Below are positions 15,982-25,286 of a stretch of DNA of 64,000 nt, in pieces. This stretch comes from an uncultured bacterium (GTDB lineage: Bacteria; Bacteroidota; Bacteroidia; Chitinophagales; CAIODY01), in NCBI GenBank assembly GCA_903857255.1, contig CAIODY010000123.1, positions 1-64,000 on the forward strand, given 5' to 3'. The notes under the pieces are model-generated. The model was not told the DNA's origin and searched no databases. It was given only the letters and a program-made list of their open reading frames with translations. Position 1 is the first letter of the stretch; the number at the start of each line of letters is the position of its first letter. The position numbers and the translations under genes are program-made.

Positions 15982-17310
15982 TTGAAGAGTAGCGTACAAA
16001 ATATCACTCACGAAAAATTCCTGAAGCAAACCAACTTCTGGCTGCACATCGTGCTGTTCATTATGATTGCCAGCTATTTTACTTGGAATGATAGTGTGAT
16101 TATTACACGTGTTTTCAAAACCTCGGCTCGTGTTTTTATGGCATTGGCAGCAATTATCATTTACTCAAAAATCATTAGCAAAGGAGCAGTAAATTCTTTC
16201 AAATGGAACAACGAATTGTCAATTGGTTTGTATGCTTGTTATCTGTTGCTGGGCTTGATTTCATTCAGTTGGAGTACCGACATCGGATACAGCGCATTGC
16301 AATGGGCAATGGATATTGCTGGATTAATTTTTGCTTACTATTTTATTAAATCGTTGTATTTACTCGATGAATTTTTTCCGAATGAAAATATTCGCTTCTA
16401 CAATTTGATGGGAAATATTTCATTTGTCATCATGTTGATTTTTACGGTCGGAATGATTGTTGACCCCGACCATTATTTTCGATTGGTGGAAGGTGGTGAA
16501 GATAGAAGACTTGGTGGTTACATCATGAATCCGAACGAATTAGGGATGTATTGCGGTTTAGGAATTTCATGTATCATTTTCGACTTGTACCGCAAGCCAC
16601 AAAAGGCTTGGACGATTTTTAAAATCTTGATTTTAGGCGTTGGATTAATCATGACAAAATCACGTTCATCATTAGTTGGCTTATTGCTCATTATCTTCTT
16701 TCATATTCGAGCAGCAAAAAATACGAAGCTCGAAATCCTTACCTACATTGGTGTTACAGCTGTTATACCGATTGCTATTTCAAAATTAATTTTGCGAAAA
16801 GGTGGCTTAGATGACATCCTAACATTCACAGGTCGTGGTCCATTTTGGGTAGCATTAATCACTGAAGGATTGCCTCGTGAACCTTTGCTGGGCTTCGGTT
16901 TCATGCGAATTAATTATACGGACACTTTCGGAAGTGTACACACTTACACAGCACACATGACACACAATACCTTTATACAAGTGTTGATGAATCTGGGTTT
17001 TGTAGGCTTTGCCATTGTTTTGTTTCAAATGATTTTTACTGTGAGAGGATTTTTAAAAGAAGAAAAAGAAAAACGATTGATGCTGCTTGGAATCCTTATT
17101 CCTGTTGTGATTAATTCATTTACTGAGTTTGGAATTTTTGGCGAAACCAACTACGGTATTCTGTTTTATCAAATGCTCATCTTGTTGATTTGTTTCAAAT
17201 TCAATCCAAGATTTACACCCAATGAAAAAAGATTCTTGAGAAGAAGAAGACCTGATTATATTTTTCAAAATGATTTAGGAATTGCAACGAATGGACGAAT
17301 GAAGGCTTAG
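15982..17310 (+). CDS. O-antigen ligase/polymerase (Wzy-like) membrane protein
   Basis: This encodes 442 residues with about 10-12 membrane segments. The large periplasmic loop and its end (TGRGPFWVALI, LLGFGFMRINY, then THNTFIQVLMNLG) match the O-antigen ligase/Wzy family, including the conserved His-Asn. It polymerises or ligates the exported glycan. The best start is a TTG at 15982, three bases after the previous stop; the first internal Met is already within the first membrane helix. Basic residues crowd the C-terminus (KRFLRRRRP). Confidence 0.82.
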   Translation: MKSSVQNITHEKFLKQTNFWLHIVLFIMIASYFTWNDSVIITRVFKTSARVFMALAAIIIYSKIISKGAVNSFKWNNELSIGLYACYLLLGLISFSWSTDIGYSALQWAMDIAGLIFAYYFIKSLYLLDEFFPNENIRFYNLMGNISFVIMLIFTVGMIVDPDHYFRLVEGGEDRRLGGYIMNPNELGMYCGLGISCIIFDLYRKPQKAWTIFKILILGVGLIMTKSRSSLVGLLLIIFFHIRAAKNTKLEILTYIGVTAVIPIAISKLILRKGGLDDILTFTGRGPFWVALITEGLPREPLLGFGFMRINYTDTFGSVHTYTAHMTHNTFIQVLMNLGFVGFAIVLFQMIFTVRGFLKEEKEKRLMLLGILIPVVINSFTEFGIFGETNYGILFYQMLILLICFKFNPRFTPNEKRFLRRRRPDYIFQNDLGIATNGRMKA

Positions 17311-17311
17311 C

Positions 17312-18493
17312 ATGGAAAAAATCTCTCAACATATTATTCCTGTTTTTGAAAAATTGAACATCGAATGTTCGACTGAAAAAAGCGACGAACAAAATATTGC
17401 AGTTCAACTTTTTTCATACAACAATCCTGATGGAGCAATTCGTTGGATTTTTCCTGCAAGTTCCAAAAGCCCATTAATGTTGAAGTTTTATGGAGTGATT
17501 GGTTGGAAATCAAAATTATTTTCAACAATGATGCGATTGATTTTTTTCTTCGGAATGAAAAAATTAATTGCCAAACAATACGAAGAAATATTTTTTTCAG
17601 AATTGGAATTTGAAAAATACAAAATTCAACTTGGTGCTGAATGGGCTTTGTTTACTGGCACTCCTGGCAAATTGCGAAAAGCATTGATTTATGTTTCAAA
17701 AAAATCTGAGAGGTTTTTTCTAAAAATTCCATTAACCGAAGCGGCAAAAGAAATTGTACAACACGAAACAAAATTTTTACATCAACTCAATCAATTTAAT
17801 TTTCAGCACACAAAAATTCCAAAAGAAAAATCAACTGAAAATTATTTGCAACAATCTGATTTGAGTGTGGAATGCAGCCACCGAAGCAGTATTTGGACAA
17901 TTGTGCATCAACAATCTGCCGAAGAAATATTTTCGTTTACAAAACAAAAAAAGAAAATTTCTGAAACAGAATTTTGGAAAAAAGTAAACCAGAATTTTTC
18001 TGAATTAAAAAGTCATCAAGCGCATCCATCAGTTCCTGAATGGAATTCAATCGTTGAAAAATTGTTTTTGTTGAAAAATAAAATTGATGTTGAACAACAA
18101 ATTTTTACTTCTATTGCTCATACTGATTTAACGCCGTGGAATTGTTTTTGCGATAATCAAAAATTATACATTTACGATTGGGAACTGGCAATGCTTGATG
18201 CGCCTGCCTTGTACGATTTGTTCCATTTTCATTTACAAGGAAATTGTTTGTTAGGCAATCAACCATTTGAAATTGTGAACCAAAAATTGCAAGGCACTAT
18301 TCAGCAAAAATCAATTCAACATTTCGCTGCTGATAATTCGATTGACATGGCTTTGCATTTGAAATTATATTTGTTGTATCATGTGAGTACATCAATGTGC
18401 TGGTATGCAGTGCAGCCCAATTTACATTTACAAGTACATTGGTTGATGAAACTTTGGAATGATTATTTAGACGAAATTTTACAAAACAATTGA
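17312..18493 (+). CDS. Kinase-fold phosphotransferase (APH/choline-kinase-like)
   Basis: This encodes 393 residues. The C-terminal third has the phosphotransferase signature: HTDLTPWN at about 269-276, holding the catalytic Asp and Asn, then YIYDWE at about 284-289 as the metal-binding Asp. An N-lobe-like segment (ALIYVSKKSERFFLKIP with Lys, then a Glu-bearing helix HETKFLHQL) precedes it at about residues 130-170. The first 120 residues are unassigned. It would phosphorylate a small molecule such as a sugar or alcohol. It sits between the ligase and the nucleotidyltransferase fusion, whose TTG start overlaps its stop codon, so the two products are probably needed together. Confidence 0.65.
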   Translation: MEKISQHIIPVFEKLNIECSTEKSDEQNIAVQLFSYNNPDGAIRWIFPASSKSPLMLKFYGVIGWKSKLFSTMMRLIFFFGMKKLIAKQYEEIFFSELEFEKYKIQLGAEWALFTGTPGKLRKALIYVSKKSERFFLKIPLTEAAKEIVQHETKFLHQLNQFNFQHTKIPKEKSTENYLQQSDLSVECSHRSSIWTIVHQQSAEEIFSFTKQKKKISETEFWKKVNQNFSELKSHQAHPSVPEWNSIVEKLFLLKNKIDVEQQIFTSIAHTDLTPWNCFCDNQKLYIYDWELAMLDAPALYDLFHFHLQGNCLLGNQPFEIVNQKLQGTIQQKSIQHFAADNSIDMALHLKLYLLYHVSTSMCWYAVQPNLHLQVHWLMKLWNDYLDEILQNN

Positions 18494-19785
18494 GAAAAGA
18501 ATTTTTAAATACTGTTCAAAATATTTTAGCCAACTACACTTATGTTGTGGTAAAACCATCGGCTGCAAACCTTGATGAATGGAGCGAATTCAGCGATATT
18601 GATATTGCGATTGATGAAAATTCAGCCATTAAAATTTGGGAAAAATTAGAGAAAAATGAGGTGGTAAAAAAAGTGAGAGCTGCTGATAAATCGTACATGT
18701 TTCAACTCTATTTTATTTTGAAAGATGATTCAATTGTCGCCATTGATTTTATTTTTCAGCACAAACATTTGCGTAAGCATTTAATGACTTTGGAAGAAAT
18801 GCTGTATCATAGAAAGCAGAACCAAAGCGGCTTGTGGGCGATGGATGAAATGGTGGAGTTTGAATTTATTTGGTTGTTTTATATGCTCAACAAAAGTGCA
18901 TTGCCTGAAAAATATGTGCAGCAATTCAATGCTTTCAACGATGATTTGAAATACAATATTATCCAACAATTGAAAGCCAAATATGAAACTGTGGTGGTGA
19001 AATTTGAGGAGCTATTTGCGTTGCAGAATTTCAGAAAAATTGTTTTGAAGAACATTTTCAAAAAGTCTGAAAACCGAGGATTGAAAGGACTTTCAAACAG
19101 AATTGATTATTATTTGGATTTAGGAAATGAATTCTTTTTAGCTGATGGTTTGATGATTACTTTTTCGGGTGTTGATGGCGCAGGAAAATCAACGGTGATT
19201 GAAAATTTAAAACATAAAATTGATAAACAATTAAGAAGAAGAGTGGTGGTGATTCGTCATCGTCCATCGTTGTTACCCATCATCAATGCATGGTTTGTTG
19301 GAAAGAAAAAGGCTGAAGAATTATCGGTTCAAAAATTACCACGACAAGGTGAAAATAAAAGTTCTATTTCATCCTTCATTCGTTTTGTTTATTATTTCAT
19401 GGATTATTTTTTTGGACAGTTTTGGATTGAATTAATTTATGTAAGCCGTGGTTATATTGTGTTGTACGACCGCTATTATTTTGATTTTATCAACGACAGC
19501 AAACGCAGTAATATCAAGCTATCCAAAGGCTTCACAAAGTGGTTTTACAGATTTTTAATCAAGCCCGATTTGAATTATTTTTTAACTGCACCAGCCGAGG
19601 AAATTTTAAAACGTAAGCAAGAATTATCTGCCGAAACGATTCATGAATTGACTGCTGAATACAAAAAATTATTTAGCGATTTGCAATCGAAAACCTCTAA
19701 AGTGAAATACGAAATCGTGAATAATATTGTGTTGGATGAAACGGTTGAAAACATTTTTAAGGATGTAAAAACTAAAACAATTTAG
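18490..19785 (+). CDS. Nucleotidyltransferase - thymidylate-kinase-like fusion
   Basis: This encodes 431 residues. The N-terminal domain has SDIDIAID with D36 and D38 and a third carboxylate D86 in VAIDFIFQ, the Asp triad of polymerase-beta-type nucleotidyltransferases. A linker follows. The C-terminal domain from about residue 220 is a P-loop kinase with GVDGAGKST at about 226-234 and LYDRYYFDF, resembling thymidylate kinase, though the downstream LID/substrate parts differ. The TTG start at 18490 overlaps the preceding stop codon. Its place in a glycan locus argues against a role in dTTP synthesis; activation or modification of a glycan building block is more likely. The true substrate is unknown. 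Confidence 0.7.
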   Translation: MRKEFLNTVQNILANYTYVVVKPSAANLDEWSEFSDIDIAIDENSAIKIWEKLEKNEVVKKVRAADKSYMFQLYFILKDDSIVAIDFIFQHKHLRKHLMTLEEMLYHRKQNQSGLWAMDEMVEFEFIWLFYMLNKSALPEKYVQQFNAFNDDLKYNIIQQLKAKYETVVVKFEELFALQNFRKIVLKNIFKKSENRGLKGLSNRIDYYLDLGNEFFLADGLMITFSGVDGAGKSTVIENLKHKIDKQLRRRVVVIRHRPSLLPIINAWFVGKKKAEELSVQKLPRQGENKSSISSFIRFVYYFMDYFFGQFWIELIYVSRGYIVLYDRYYFDFINDSKRSNIKLSKGFTKWFYRFLIKPDLNYFLTAPAEEILKRKQELSAETIHELTAEYKKLFSDLQSKTSKVKYEIVNNIVLDETVENIFKDVKTKTI

Positions 19786-19799
19786 CCACGAATGCACGA

Positions 19800-20489
19800 A
19801 TGAAATCAATCATCGAAAAAATATTACGTCTCCGAAATCCAAACTTTTCATTTCATGAAAAAGTGGATGGGCGACTATTGATGAGTTTGCTATGTTCCTT
19901 ATTAATCGGGCATTTGAGGACTTACAAACTTTTATTGAAAGGTTCTATGCCATCGCAATCAGCAATTGGAAAAAGATGTAGAACACAATATCAGCACAAA
20001 ATAAAATGGGGGAAAAAATTAAAATTAGGCAATGATGTTTTGTTGAGCGCTTTGGGAACAGAAGGAATTATTTTAGGTGATAATGTGGGAATTGGTTCTT
20101 ACAGTTGCATCATTGTTTCCACCACTTTTAATAATTTAGGTTCGTATATAAAAATTGGCAACAACGTGGGAATGGGCGAATTTACTTATCTCGGTGGTGC
20201 TGGTGGTTTGGAAATTGGCGATGATTGCATCATTGGTGAGTATTTAAGTTGTCATCCTGAAAATCATAACTATGCTGATTTGGAAACGCCGATTCGCTTG
20301 CAAGGTGTGAACAGAAAAGGAATCAAGATTGGAAAAAATTGTTGGATTGGAAGTAAAGTAACAATTTTGGATGGCGTTGAAATCGGCGATGGGTGCATAT
20401 TAGCAGCTGGTGCTGTGGTTACAAAAAGTTTTCCGCCAAACTCCATCATTGGTGGTGTGCCTGCAAAATTGATTAAAGAAAGAAAATAA
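19800..20489 (+). CDS. Left-handed beta-helix acyltransferase (WbbJ/MAT type)
   Basis: This encodes 229 residues. Hexapeptide repeats run from about residue 80 to 220 (LGDNVGIGSYS, IKIGNNVGMGEF, LEIGDDCIIGE, IKIGKNCWIGSKVTIL, GVEIGDGCILAAGAVV), and HPENHNY supplies the likely catalytic His. It ends in SIIGGVPAKLIK, typical of maltose/galactoside-type O-acetyltransferases. It probably acetylates a sugar of the exopolysaccharide using acetyl-CoA. The N-terminal 75 residues are an extra basic, partly hydrophobic segment. Confidence 0.85.
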   Translation: MKSIIEKILRLRNPNFSFHEKVDGRLLMSLLCSLLIGHLRTYKLLLKGSMPSQSAIGKRCRTQYQHKIKWGKKLKLGNDVLLSALGTEGIILGDNVGIGSYSCIIVSTTFNNLGSYIKIGNNVGMGEFTYLGGAGGLEIGDDCIIGEYLSCHPENHNYADLETPIRLQGVNRKGIKIGKNCWIGSKVTILDGVEIGDGCILAAGAVVTKSFPPNSIIGGVPAKLIKERK

Positions 20490-20493
20490 TTTT

Positions 20494-21726
20494 TTGAAAA
20501 CAATCCTCATAACCGCTTATGCAGTCAATCCTTACAAAGGCTCGGAAGATGCTATGGGATGGAATTTTGTAATGCAAGCTGCTCATTTTCAAAATGTATT
20601 TGCAGTAACCCGAAAAAATAATCGTGAGCATATCGAAAAATTTATTGCTCAAAATCCTCAATTAAAAAATCAAACAGATAGAATTCAGTTTTTGTATTAC
20701 GATTGGCACAAAGCATTTTTATTTTGGAAAAAAGGACCAATTTTGAGTTTGATTTATTTTTATTTCTGGCAGCTTGGTGTTGCACTTTTTTTAAAAAGAA
20801 AAAAATTGAACTTTGATGTTGCTCATCATTTAAATTTTCACAACGATTGGACACCAACTTTTTTGTGGATGCTCGGAAAGCCTTTTGTATGGGGACCTGT
20901 GGGGCATCATCCGAAAATAAAAAAAATGTTTTTGCAAGAGTATGATTTCTCTGCAAAGTTGTTGGATAGATTTCTGTGGGTGCTAAAAAATATTTTTTGG
21001 AAGCTCGACCCGTTCTTAAAAATTGCCAAAAATAAAGCCGCTTGCATTTGGTATATGCATCATGGTTCGGTTGAAAAATTGAAACCGAAAAATAATTTTT
21101 TCATTTCGCCATCTATCGCAGCGGAGGAAGTTGATTTTAAATGCAAACAATCAGTTGACTTTGTAATCCTTTCTGTTGGCAGGTTTGTGGCTTTGAAAGG
21201 TTTTGATGTAACGATAAAATCTTTCGCGAAATTTTATCATGGGCTTTCATTCGAAGAAAAACTGAAAACAAAATTGGTGATAGTTGGCACCGGAAAATAC
21301 AAATCAAAAGTGCGACAATGGATTTCAGAAAATAAAATTGAAAATGCCGTAGAAATGCATGAATGGATGCCTCGAGAGCAGTTGAAAAATATTTACAAGC
21401 AATCGGCTTTGTTCTTTTTTCCATCGCATGAAGGCGCAGGCATGGTGGTGGCAGAAGCGATGAGTGCTGATATGCCTGTGTTGTGTTGGAATAATTTTGG
21501 ACCTGGAGAAATCACTCATCCTGATTCAAAATTGAAAGTGAATTATTCAGATAATTATCAAAACGGAATTAATGAATTTGCTGAAAAACTGCAACAGCTT
21601 TTTTCTAACGAAACTTTTTACAAACAAGAGCAAATACTTGCTCATCAAAGATTTCAAAGCCTGTTGAAATGGAATGTGAGAGGTGAGCAGTTGAGGGAAA
21701 TGTATGAAAAGGTTAAGTTGCTTTAG
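20494..21726 (+). CDS. Glycosyltransferase (GT4-like)
   Basis: This encodes 410 residues. The N-terminus [22 protein letters not shown] binds the acceptor side; [15 protein letters not shown] and FVWGPVGHH follow. The C-terminal half has [19 protein letters not shown] and [17 protein letters not shown], the GT4 donor motif. It starts at a TTG four bases after the previous stop. It is the last gene of the polysaccharide operon and ends in a four-base convergent overlap with the serine dehydratase gene. Confidence 0.86.
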   Translation: MKTILITAYAVNPYKGSEDAMGWNFVMQAAHFQNVFAVTRKNNREHIEKFIAQNPQLKNQTDRIQFLYYDWHKAFLFWKKGPILSLIYFYFWQLGVALFLKRKKLNFDVAHHLNFHNDWTPTFLWMLGKPFVWGPVGHHPKIKKMFLQEYDFSAKLLDRFLWVLKNIFWKLDPFLKIAKNKAACIWYMHHGSVEKLKPKNNFFISPSIAAEEVDFKCKQSVDFVILSVGRFVALKGFDVTIKSFAKFYHGLSFEEKLKTKLVIVGTGKYKSKVRQWISENKIENAVEMHEWMPREQLKNIYKQSALFFFPSHEGAGMVVAEAMSADMPVLCWNNFGPGEITHPDSKLKVNYSDNYQNGINEFAEKLQQLFSNETFYKQEQILAHQRFQSLLKWNVRGEQLREMYEKVKLL

Positions 21727-23156
21727 CACTCTGCCAAACCAATTGGGACATTGGTAGCCAAACCACCATCAGCAGTTTCTTTGTATTTAGTGTTCATATC
21801 CAAAGCCGTATCCCACATGGTTTTGATGACACTATCTAACGACACTTTCATTTGTGCTGAATCATTTTGCAATGCTAATTGCGAAGCCACAATTGCTTTT
21901 GCTGCGCCCATGGTGTTGCGTTCGATGCAAGGAATTTGCACCAATCCGCCAATCGGGTCGCAGGTCATGCCGAGGTGATGTTCCATTGCAATTTCAGCCG
22001 CTTGCAAACTTTGTTGCGGTGTGCCGCCCATGCAAGCTGTGAGTGCACCAGCCGCCATCGCACTGCTGACGCCTATTTCAGCCTGACAGCCACCCATCGC
22101 TGCTGAAATGGTTGCGCCTTTTTTAAACAAACTTCCAATTTCGGAAGCGGTGCAAATGAATTTGATAATGTCTTCACCTTTTTCGCCACCAGCCAACAAA
22201 TGATAGTACATCAACACCGCAGGAACTACGCCAGCTGCGCCATTCGTGGGTGCTGTAACCACTCTGCCAAACGAAGCATTTTCTTCGTTCACTGACAATG
22301 CAAAACAACTTACCCAATTTAAAGTATCGCTAAAATTTTTTGAAACAGATTTCACCGCATGTGTCCAACTATTCAAATCGGCGTAAGAAATTTCTTTTAA
22401 TAATTTTTTGTTCATGTCGGCTGCACGGCGCACCACATCTAAGCCGCCGGGCAATATGCCAGTTGTATTACATCCACGATACATGCACTCCATCATGGTT
22501 TGCCAAATTTTTAAAATGCCATTTTTTGTTTCCAATTCGCTGCGCCAACTCAATTCATTTTGCAAAACTATTTCGGCAATTGTTGCATGATTATCGGCAC
22601 AATATTTCAGCAATTCATCTGCATGATTGATGGGGAATTTGAGTGTAACATTTTTCTTAGCGGAATTTTCTTGTTCGCCTTCTTTTTGTACAAAACCGCC
22701 ACCAATGCTGTAATACGTTTCTTTGATGGAAGAATTATTTTTCAAAATCGCTTCCAAAGTCATAGCATTTGGATGTGCTGGCAACGATTCATTTTTCAAA
22801 AAAATCATTTCGTCATCAAACACAAAATCAATTTCGTGATGATTTGCTAACAACAATTTTTTGGTAGATTTTATTTTGTCAATTTTGAAATTGATTTGCG
22901 AAGTGTCCGTGGTTACTGGGTCTTCGCCCAATAAGCCCATTAAAATTGCAACATCAGTGCCATGACCTTTTCCAGTTTTTGCCAACGAACCATACAAGCG
23001 AACGATGATTTTTTTGACATCAGCCAACTGATTATTTTTTGAGAGCTGAAAAATAAATTGCTCTGTAGCACGCCATGGACCTAATGTGTGAGAACTCGAT
23101 GGTCCTACACCGATTTTCAACATATCAAAAACGCTGATTGCTTCGTGGTTTTTCAT
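21723..23156 (-). CDS. sdaA: L-serine ammonia-lyase (single-chain, iron-sulfur type)
   Basis: This encodes 477 residues, the length of one-chain SdaA/SdaB enzymes. The beta part opens [21 protein letters not shown]; the alpha part has [36 protein letters not shown] and [18 protein letters not shown], which supply the [4Fe-4S] cysteines. It converts L-serine to pyruvate and ammonia in the cytoplasm. Its stop codon overlaps the end of the convergent glycosyltransferase gene. It is followed upstream by an SDR gene on the same strand. Confidence 0.94.
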   Translation of the reverse strand: MKNHEAISVFDMLKIGVGPSSSHTLGPWRATEQFIFQLSKNNQLADVKKIIVRLYGSLAKTGKGHGTDVAILMGLLGEDPVTTDTSQINFKIDKIKSTKKLLLANHHEIDFVFDDEMIFLKNESLPAHPNAMTLEAILKNNSSIKETYYSIGGGFVQKEGEQENSAKKNVTLKFPINHADELLKYCADNHATIAEIVLQNELSWRSELETKNGILKIWQTMMECMYRGCNTTGILPGGLDVVRRAADMNKKLLKEISYADLNSWTHAVKSVSKNFSDTLNWVSCFALSVNEENASFGRVVTAPTNGAAGVVPAVLMYYHLLAGGEKGEDIIKFICTASEIGSLFKKGATISAAMGGCQAEIGVSSAMAAGALTACMGGTPQQSLQAAEIAMEHHLGMTCDPIGGLVQIPCIERNTMGAAKAIVASQLALQNDSAQMKVSLDSVIKTMWDTALDMNTKYKETADGGLATNVPIGLAEC

Positions 23157-23187
23157 TGCTTATTTTTTCTTCTTAAAGTTACAAAAA

Positions 23188-23973
23188 TTAAATTGCCGCT
23201 GTTCTTCCGCCATCAACTGGAATGCTTGTCCCATTAATATATGCAGCCGATGGTGATGCTAAGAATGCCGCCAATGCTGCAGTCTCAGAAGGGTCGCCAA
23301 ATCTGCCAGCAGGAATTTCGTTCAACATTTCATTTTCAACTTCATCAATTGCTGCATTTGTTTTCCCTGATTTTATTTCAATTAAAGTCTTCAAACGGTT
23401 GGTGGCTGTGGCTCCGGGCAAAACATTATTAACTGTGATACCAAATTTTGCCACTTCAAAACTCCATGTTTTAGCCCATGATGCAACTGCACCACGAATG
23501 GTATTCGATACGCCTAAATTTTTCAAAGGTTGTTTTACCGAAGTTGAAATTACATTGATGATTCTGCCATAATTTTCTTTTTTCATTCCACCCAAAACTG
23601 CTTGCGCTAAAATCTGATTACAGATTAAATGTTGATTGAAAATTTGTAAAAATTTTTCTGTTGATTCGTCAACAATCGCTCCACTGGCTGGTCCGCCGCT
23701 GTTGTTGATTAAAATGTGAATCGTGTTTTTTTTGCAAAATTCTTCTACATTTTTTTTCAACTCATCGGGTTTTGAAAAATCAGCAACTAAAATTTGATGC
23801 GTTTGATGTTGACTTTTATCCAAATCTTGTACAGCATTTTTCAATGCTTCTTCATTTCGTGCCAACAAAGTTACCGATGCGCCAAGCAACGAAAGTTCGA
23901 TGGCTATTGCTTTTCCGATACCTTGTGTGCTGCCGCAAACCAAAGCGTTTTTATTTTTGAGAGATAAATTCAT
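23188..23973 (-). CDS. SDR-family oxidoreductase lacking the Tyr/Lys pair
   Basis: This 261-residue Rossmann-fold protein has the nucleotide-binding motif GSTQGIGKA (14-22) and NNSGGP. The strand ending in the catalytic Ser is present (RIINVISTS), but where classical SDRs have YxxxK this one reads SNTIRGAV, so both catalytic Tyr and Lys appear replaced. From memory, a FabG-like subfamily with SNxxR at this point exists, so this is probably a family trait and not damage. It lies 31 bases before the serine dehydratase gene on the same strand. The substrate is unknown. Confidence 0.82.
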   Translation of the reverse strand: MNLSLKNKNALVCGSTQGIGKAIAIELSLLGASVTLLARNEEALKNAVQDLDKSQHQTHQILVADFSKPDELKKNVEEFCKKNTIHILINNSGGPASGAIVDESTEKFLQIFNQHLICNQILAQAVLGGMKKENYGRIINVISTSVKQPLKNLGVSNTIRGAVASWAKTWSFEVAKFGITVNNVLPGATATNRLKTLIEIKSGKTNAAIDEVENEMLNEIPAGRFGDPSETAALAAFLASPSAAYINGTSIPVDGGRTAAI

Positions 23974-24109
23974 TTGGTAAAATTAATCATTGCGAAGAAG
24001 ACGTTGTGAAAAAAAATTACCACTGATAATTTCAATTTAGAGCAACTGTTAAAACGAATCCCAATCCAGTATCGCCTAAGCTGTGAGAGCAAAAAAAAAT
24101 ACGTAGTAA

Positions 24110-24523
24110 TTATTCACTGACATATAATGTCATATCGGCTTTATTATCACTTCCCACATAGCTTTGCGAAAGTTCTAAACCTGTGTTGCCAGTAACACTT
24201 CTGCCCAAAATATAATCTGTGCCAAAGCCATAAACCCAAATTGCACCTAAAGGTAATTGGTCAAATTCGGCAATGCCATTGGCATCAGAAGTAACTTCAT
24301 ATTCATAATTCGAAACGTCAGTGCCAGGGTAAAGTGTAGCACCTTTTTTTAAATAAACAGTAATGCCAGATAATGGATAAGTATGATGAACTACATGCAC
24401 ATACAAAGTTATATTGCCCTTCAAATCAGCATTGGTAGCGGTGTAGCTGCCGGTTTTTTTTTTGCACGAAAAAATTACAAGGCTAAAAAAAACGAGCAAT
24501 GATATTTTAAAAATGTTTTGCAA
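24110..24523 (-). CDS. Small lipoprotein with carboxypeptidase-regulatory-like fold
   Basis: This encodes 137 residues. The lipoprotein signal ends FSCKKKTG (lipidated Cys near residue 20). The rest is beta-rich: NADLKGNITLYVHVVHH, GITVYLKKGATLYPG, a TSDANGIAEFDQLPLG turn and IWVYGFG, like the Ig-type carboxypeptidase regulatory-like domains found on Bacteroidota surface proteins. It is probably an outer membrane lipoprotein. It stands alone, divergent from adk. No function can be given. Confidence 0.72.
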   Translation of the reverse strand: MQNIFKISLLVFFSLVIFSCKKKTGSYTATNADLKGNITLYVHVVHHTYPLSGITVYLKKGATLYPGTDVSNYEYEVTSDANGIAEFDQLPLGAIWVYGFGTDYILGRSVTGNTGLELSQSYVGSDNKADMTLYVSE

Positions 24524-24601
24524 TGAAACAATAACCGTATTTTTATAGAAATATTATTTGTAAAACTAACAAAAATCTTATTCAGTAATTAAATCAGTTG
24601 C

Positions 24602-24609
24602 TATTTTTG
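24602..24609 (+). promoter_or_regulatory. -7 box of adk
   Basis: TATTTTTG matches TAnnTTTG and lies 25 bases before the adk ATG. No clear -33 TTTG at the usual spacing was seen. Confidence 0.45.
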
Positions 24610-24634
24610 GCATCTACCTAAAAAAACAAATTTT

Positions 24635-25213
24635 ATGCTCAATATAATTTTATTCGGGCCTCCGGGAAGCGGCAAAGGCACACAATCAGAAGGATTAATA
24701 AAAAAATATGCACTGCAACATTTAAGCACGGGTGATATTTTTCGTAGCGAAATTGCCAATCAAACTGCCTTAGGATTGGAAGCGAAAAAATTTATGGATA
24801 AAGGTTTGTTGGTACCCGATGAGGTTGTTATTGGTATGATAGGAAGCAAGATTGATGCTTGTGTTGAGCAAGAAGTGAAAGGATTTATTTTTGATGGTTT
24901 TCCCCGAACTATACCACAGGCAGAAGCTTTGGATAAATTGATGGCGTTTAAAAACATTCCTATCAAAATAGTTCTATCTTTGGAAGTGAGCGAAGAAGAA
25001 TTAGTAAAGCGCTTACTCGGAAGAGGTGCAACAAGCGGCAGAGCTGATGACCAAAATGAAGAAATTATTCGTCAACGAGTTGTAGAATATCGCTCGAAAA
25101 CCGAGCCTGTGGCTGGTTTTTACGATAAGCAACATAAACTTACCCGTGTGAAAGGCGAAGGAAGTGTGGATGAAATTTTTGCTTCACTTTGCCATGCAAT
25201 TGATTCTTTATAA
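24635..25213 (+). CDS. adk: Adenylate kinase
   Basis: This encodes 192 residues, the short form without the long LID insert (GRGATSGRADDQNE). P-loop GPPGSGKGTQ at 8-17, AMP-binding LSTGDIFR and DGFPRTIPQA. It interconverts ATP + AMP and 2 ADP in the cytoplasm. It is followed on the same strand by obg after 73 bases that hold a short direct repeat, so the two may be co-transcribed. Confidence 0.96.
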   Translation: MLNIILFGPPGSGKGTQSEGLIKKYALQHLSTGDIFRSEIANQTALGLEAKKFMDKGLLVPDEVVIGMIGSKIDACVEQEVKGFIFDGFPRTIPQAEALDKLMAFKNIPIKIVLSLEVSEEELVKRLLGRGATSGRADDQNEEIIRQRVVEYRSKTEPVAGFYDKQHKLTRVKGEGSVDEIFASLCHAIDSL

Positions 25214-25245
25214 ATTGTCAATAGTCATTATCAATCGTTATTTTT

Positions 25246-25280
25246 AACGACTTACGACTTATCACTAACGACTTACGACT
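25246..25280. repeat. Direct repeat between adk and obg
   Basis: The 14-base word AACGACTTACGACT occurs at 25246-25259 and 25267-25280, separated by seven bases. Each copy itself contains ACGACT-type half repeats. It resembles the AT-rich filler repeats common between Bacteroidota genes. Confidence 0.5.
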
Positions 25281-25286
25281 AAAAAA

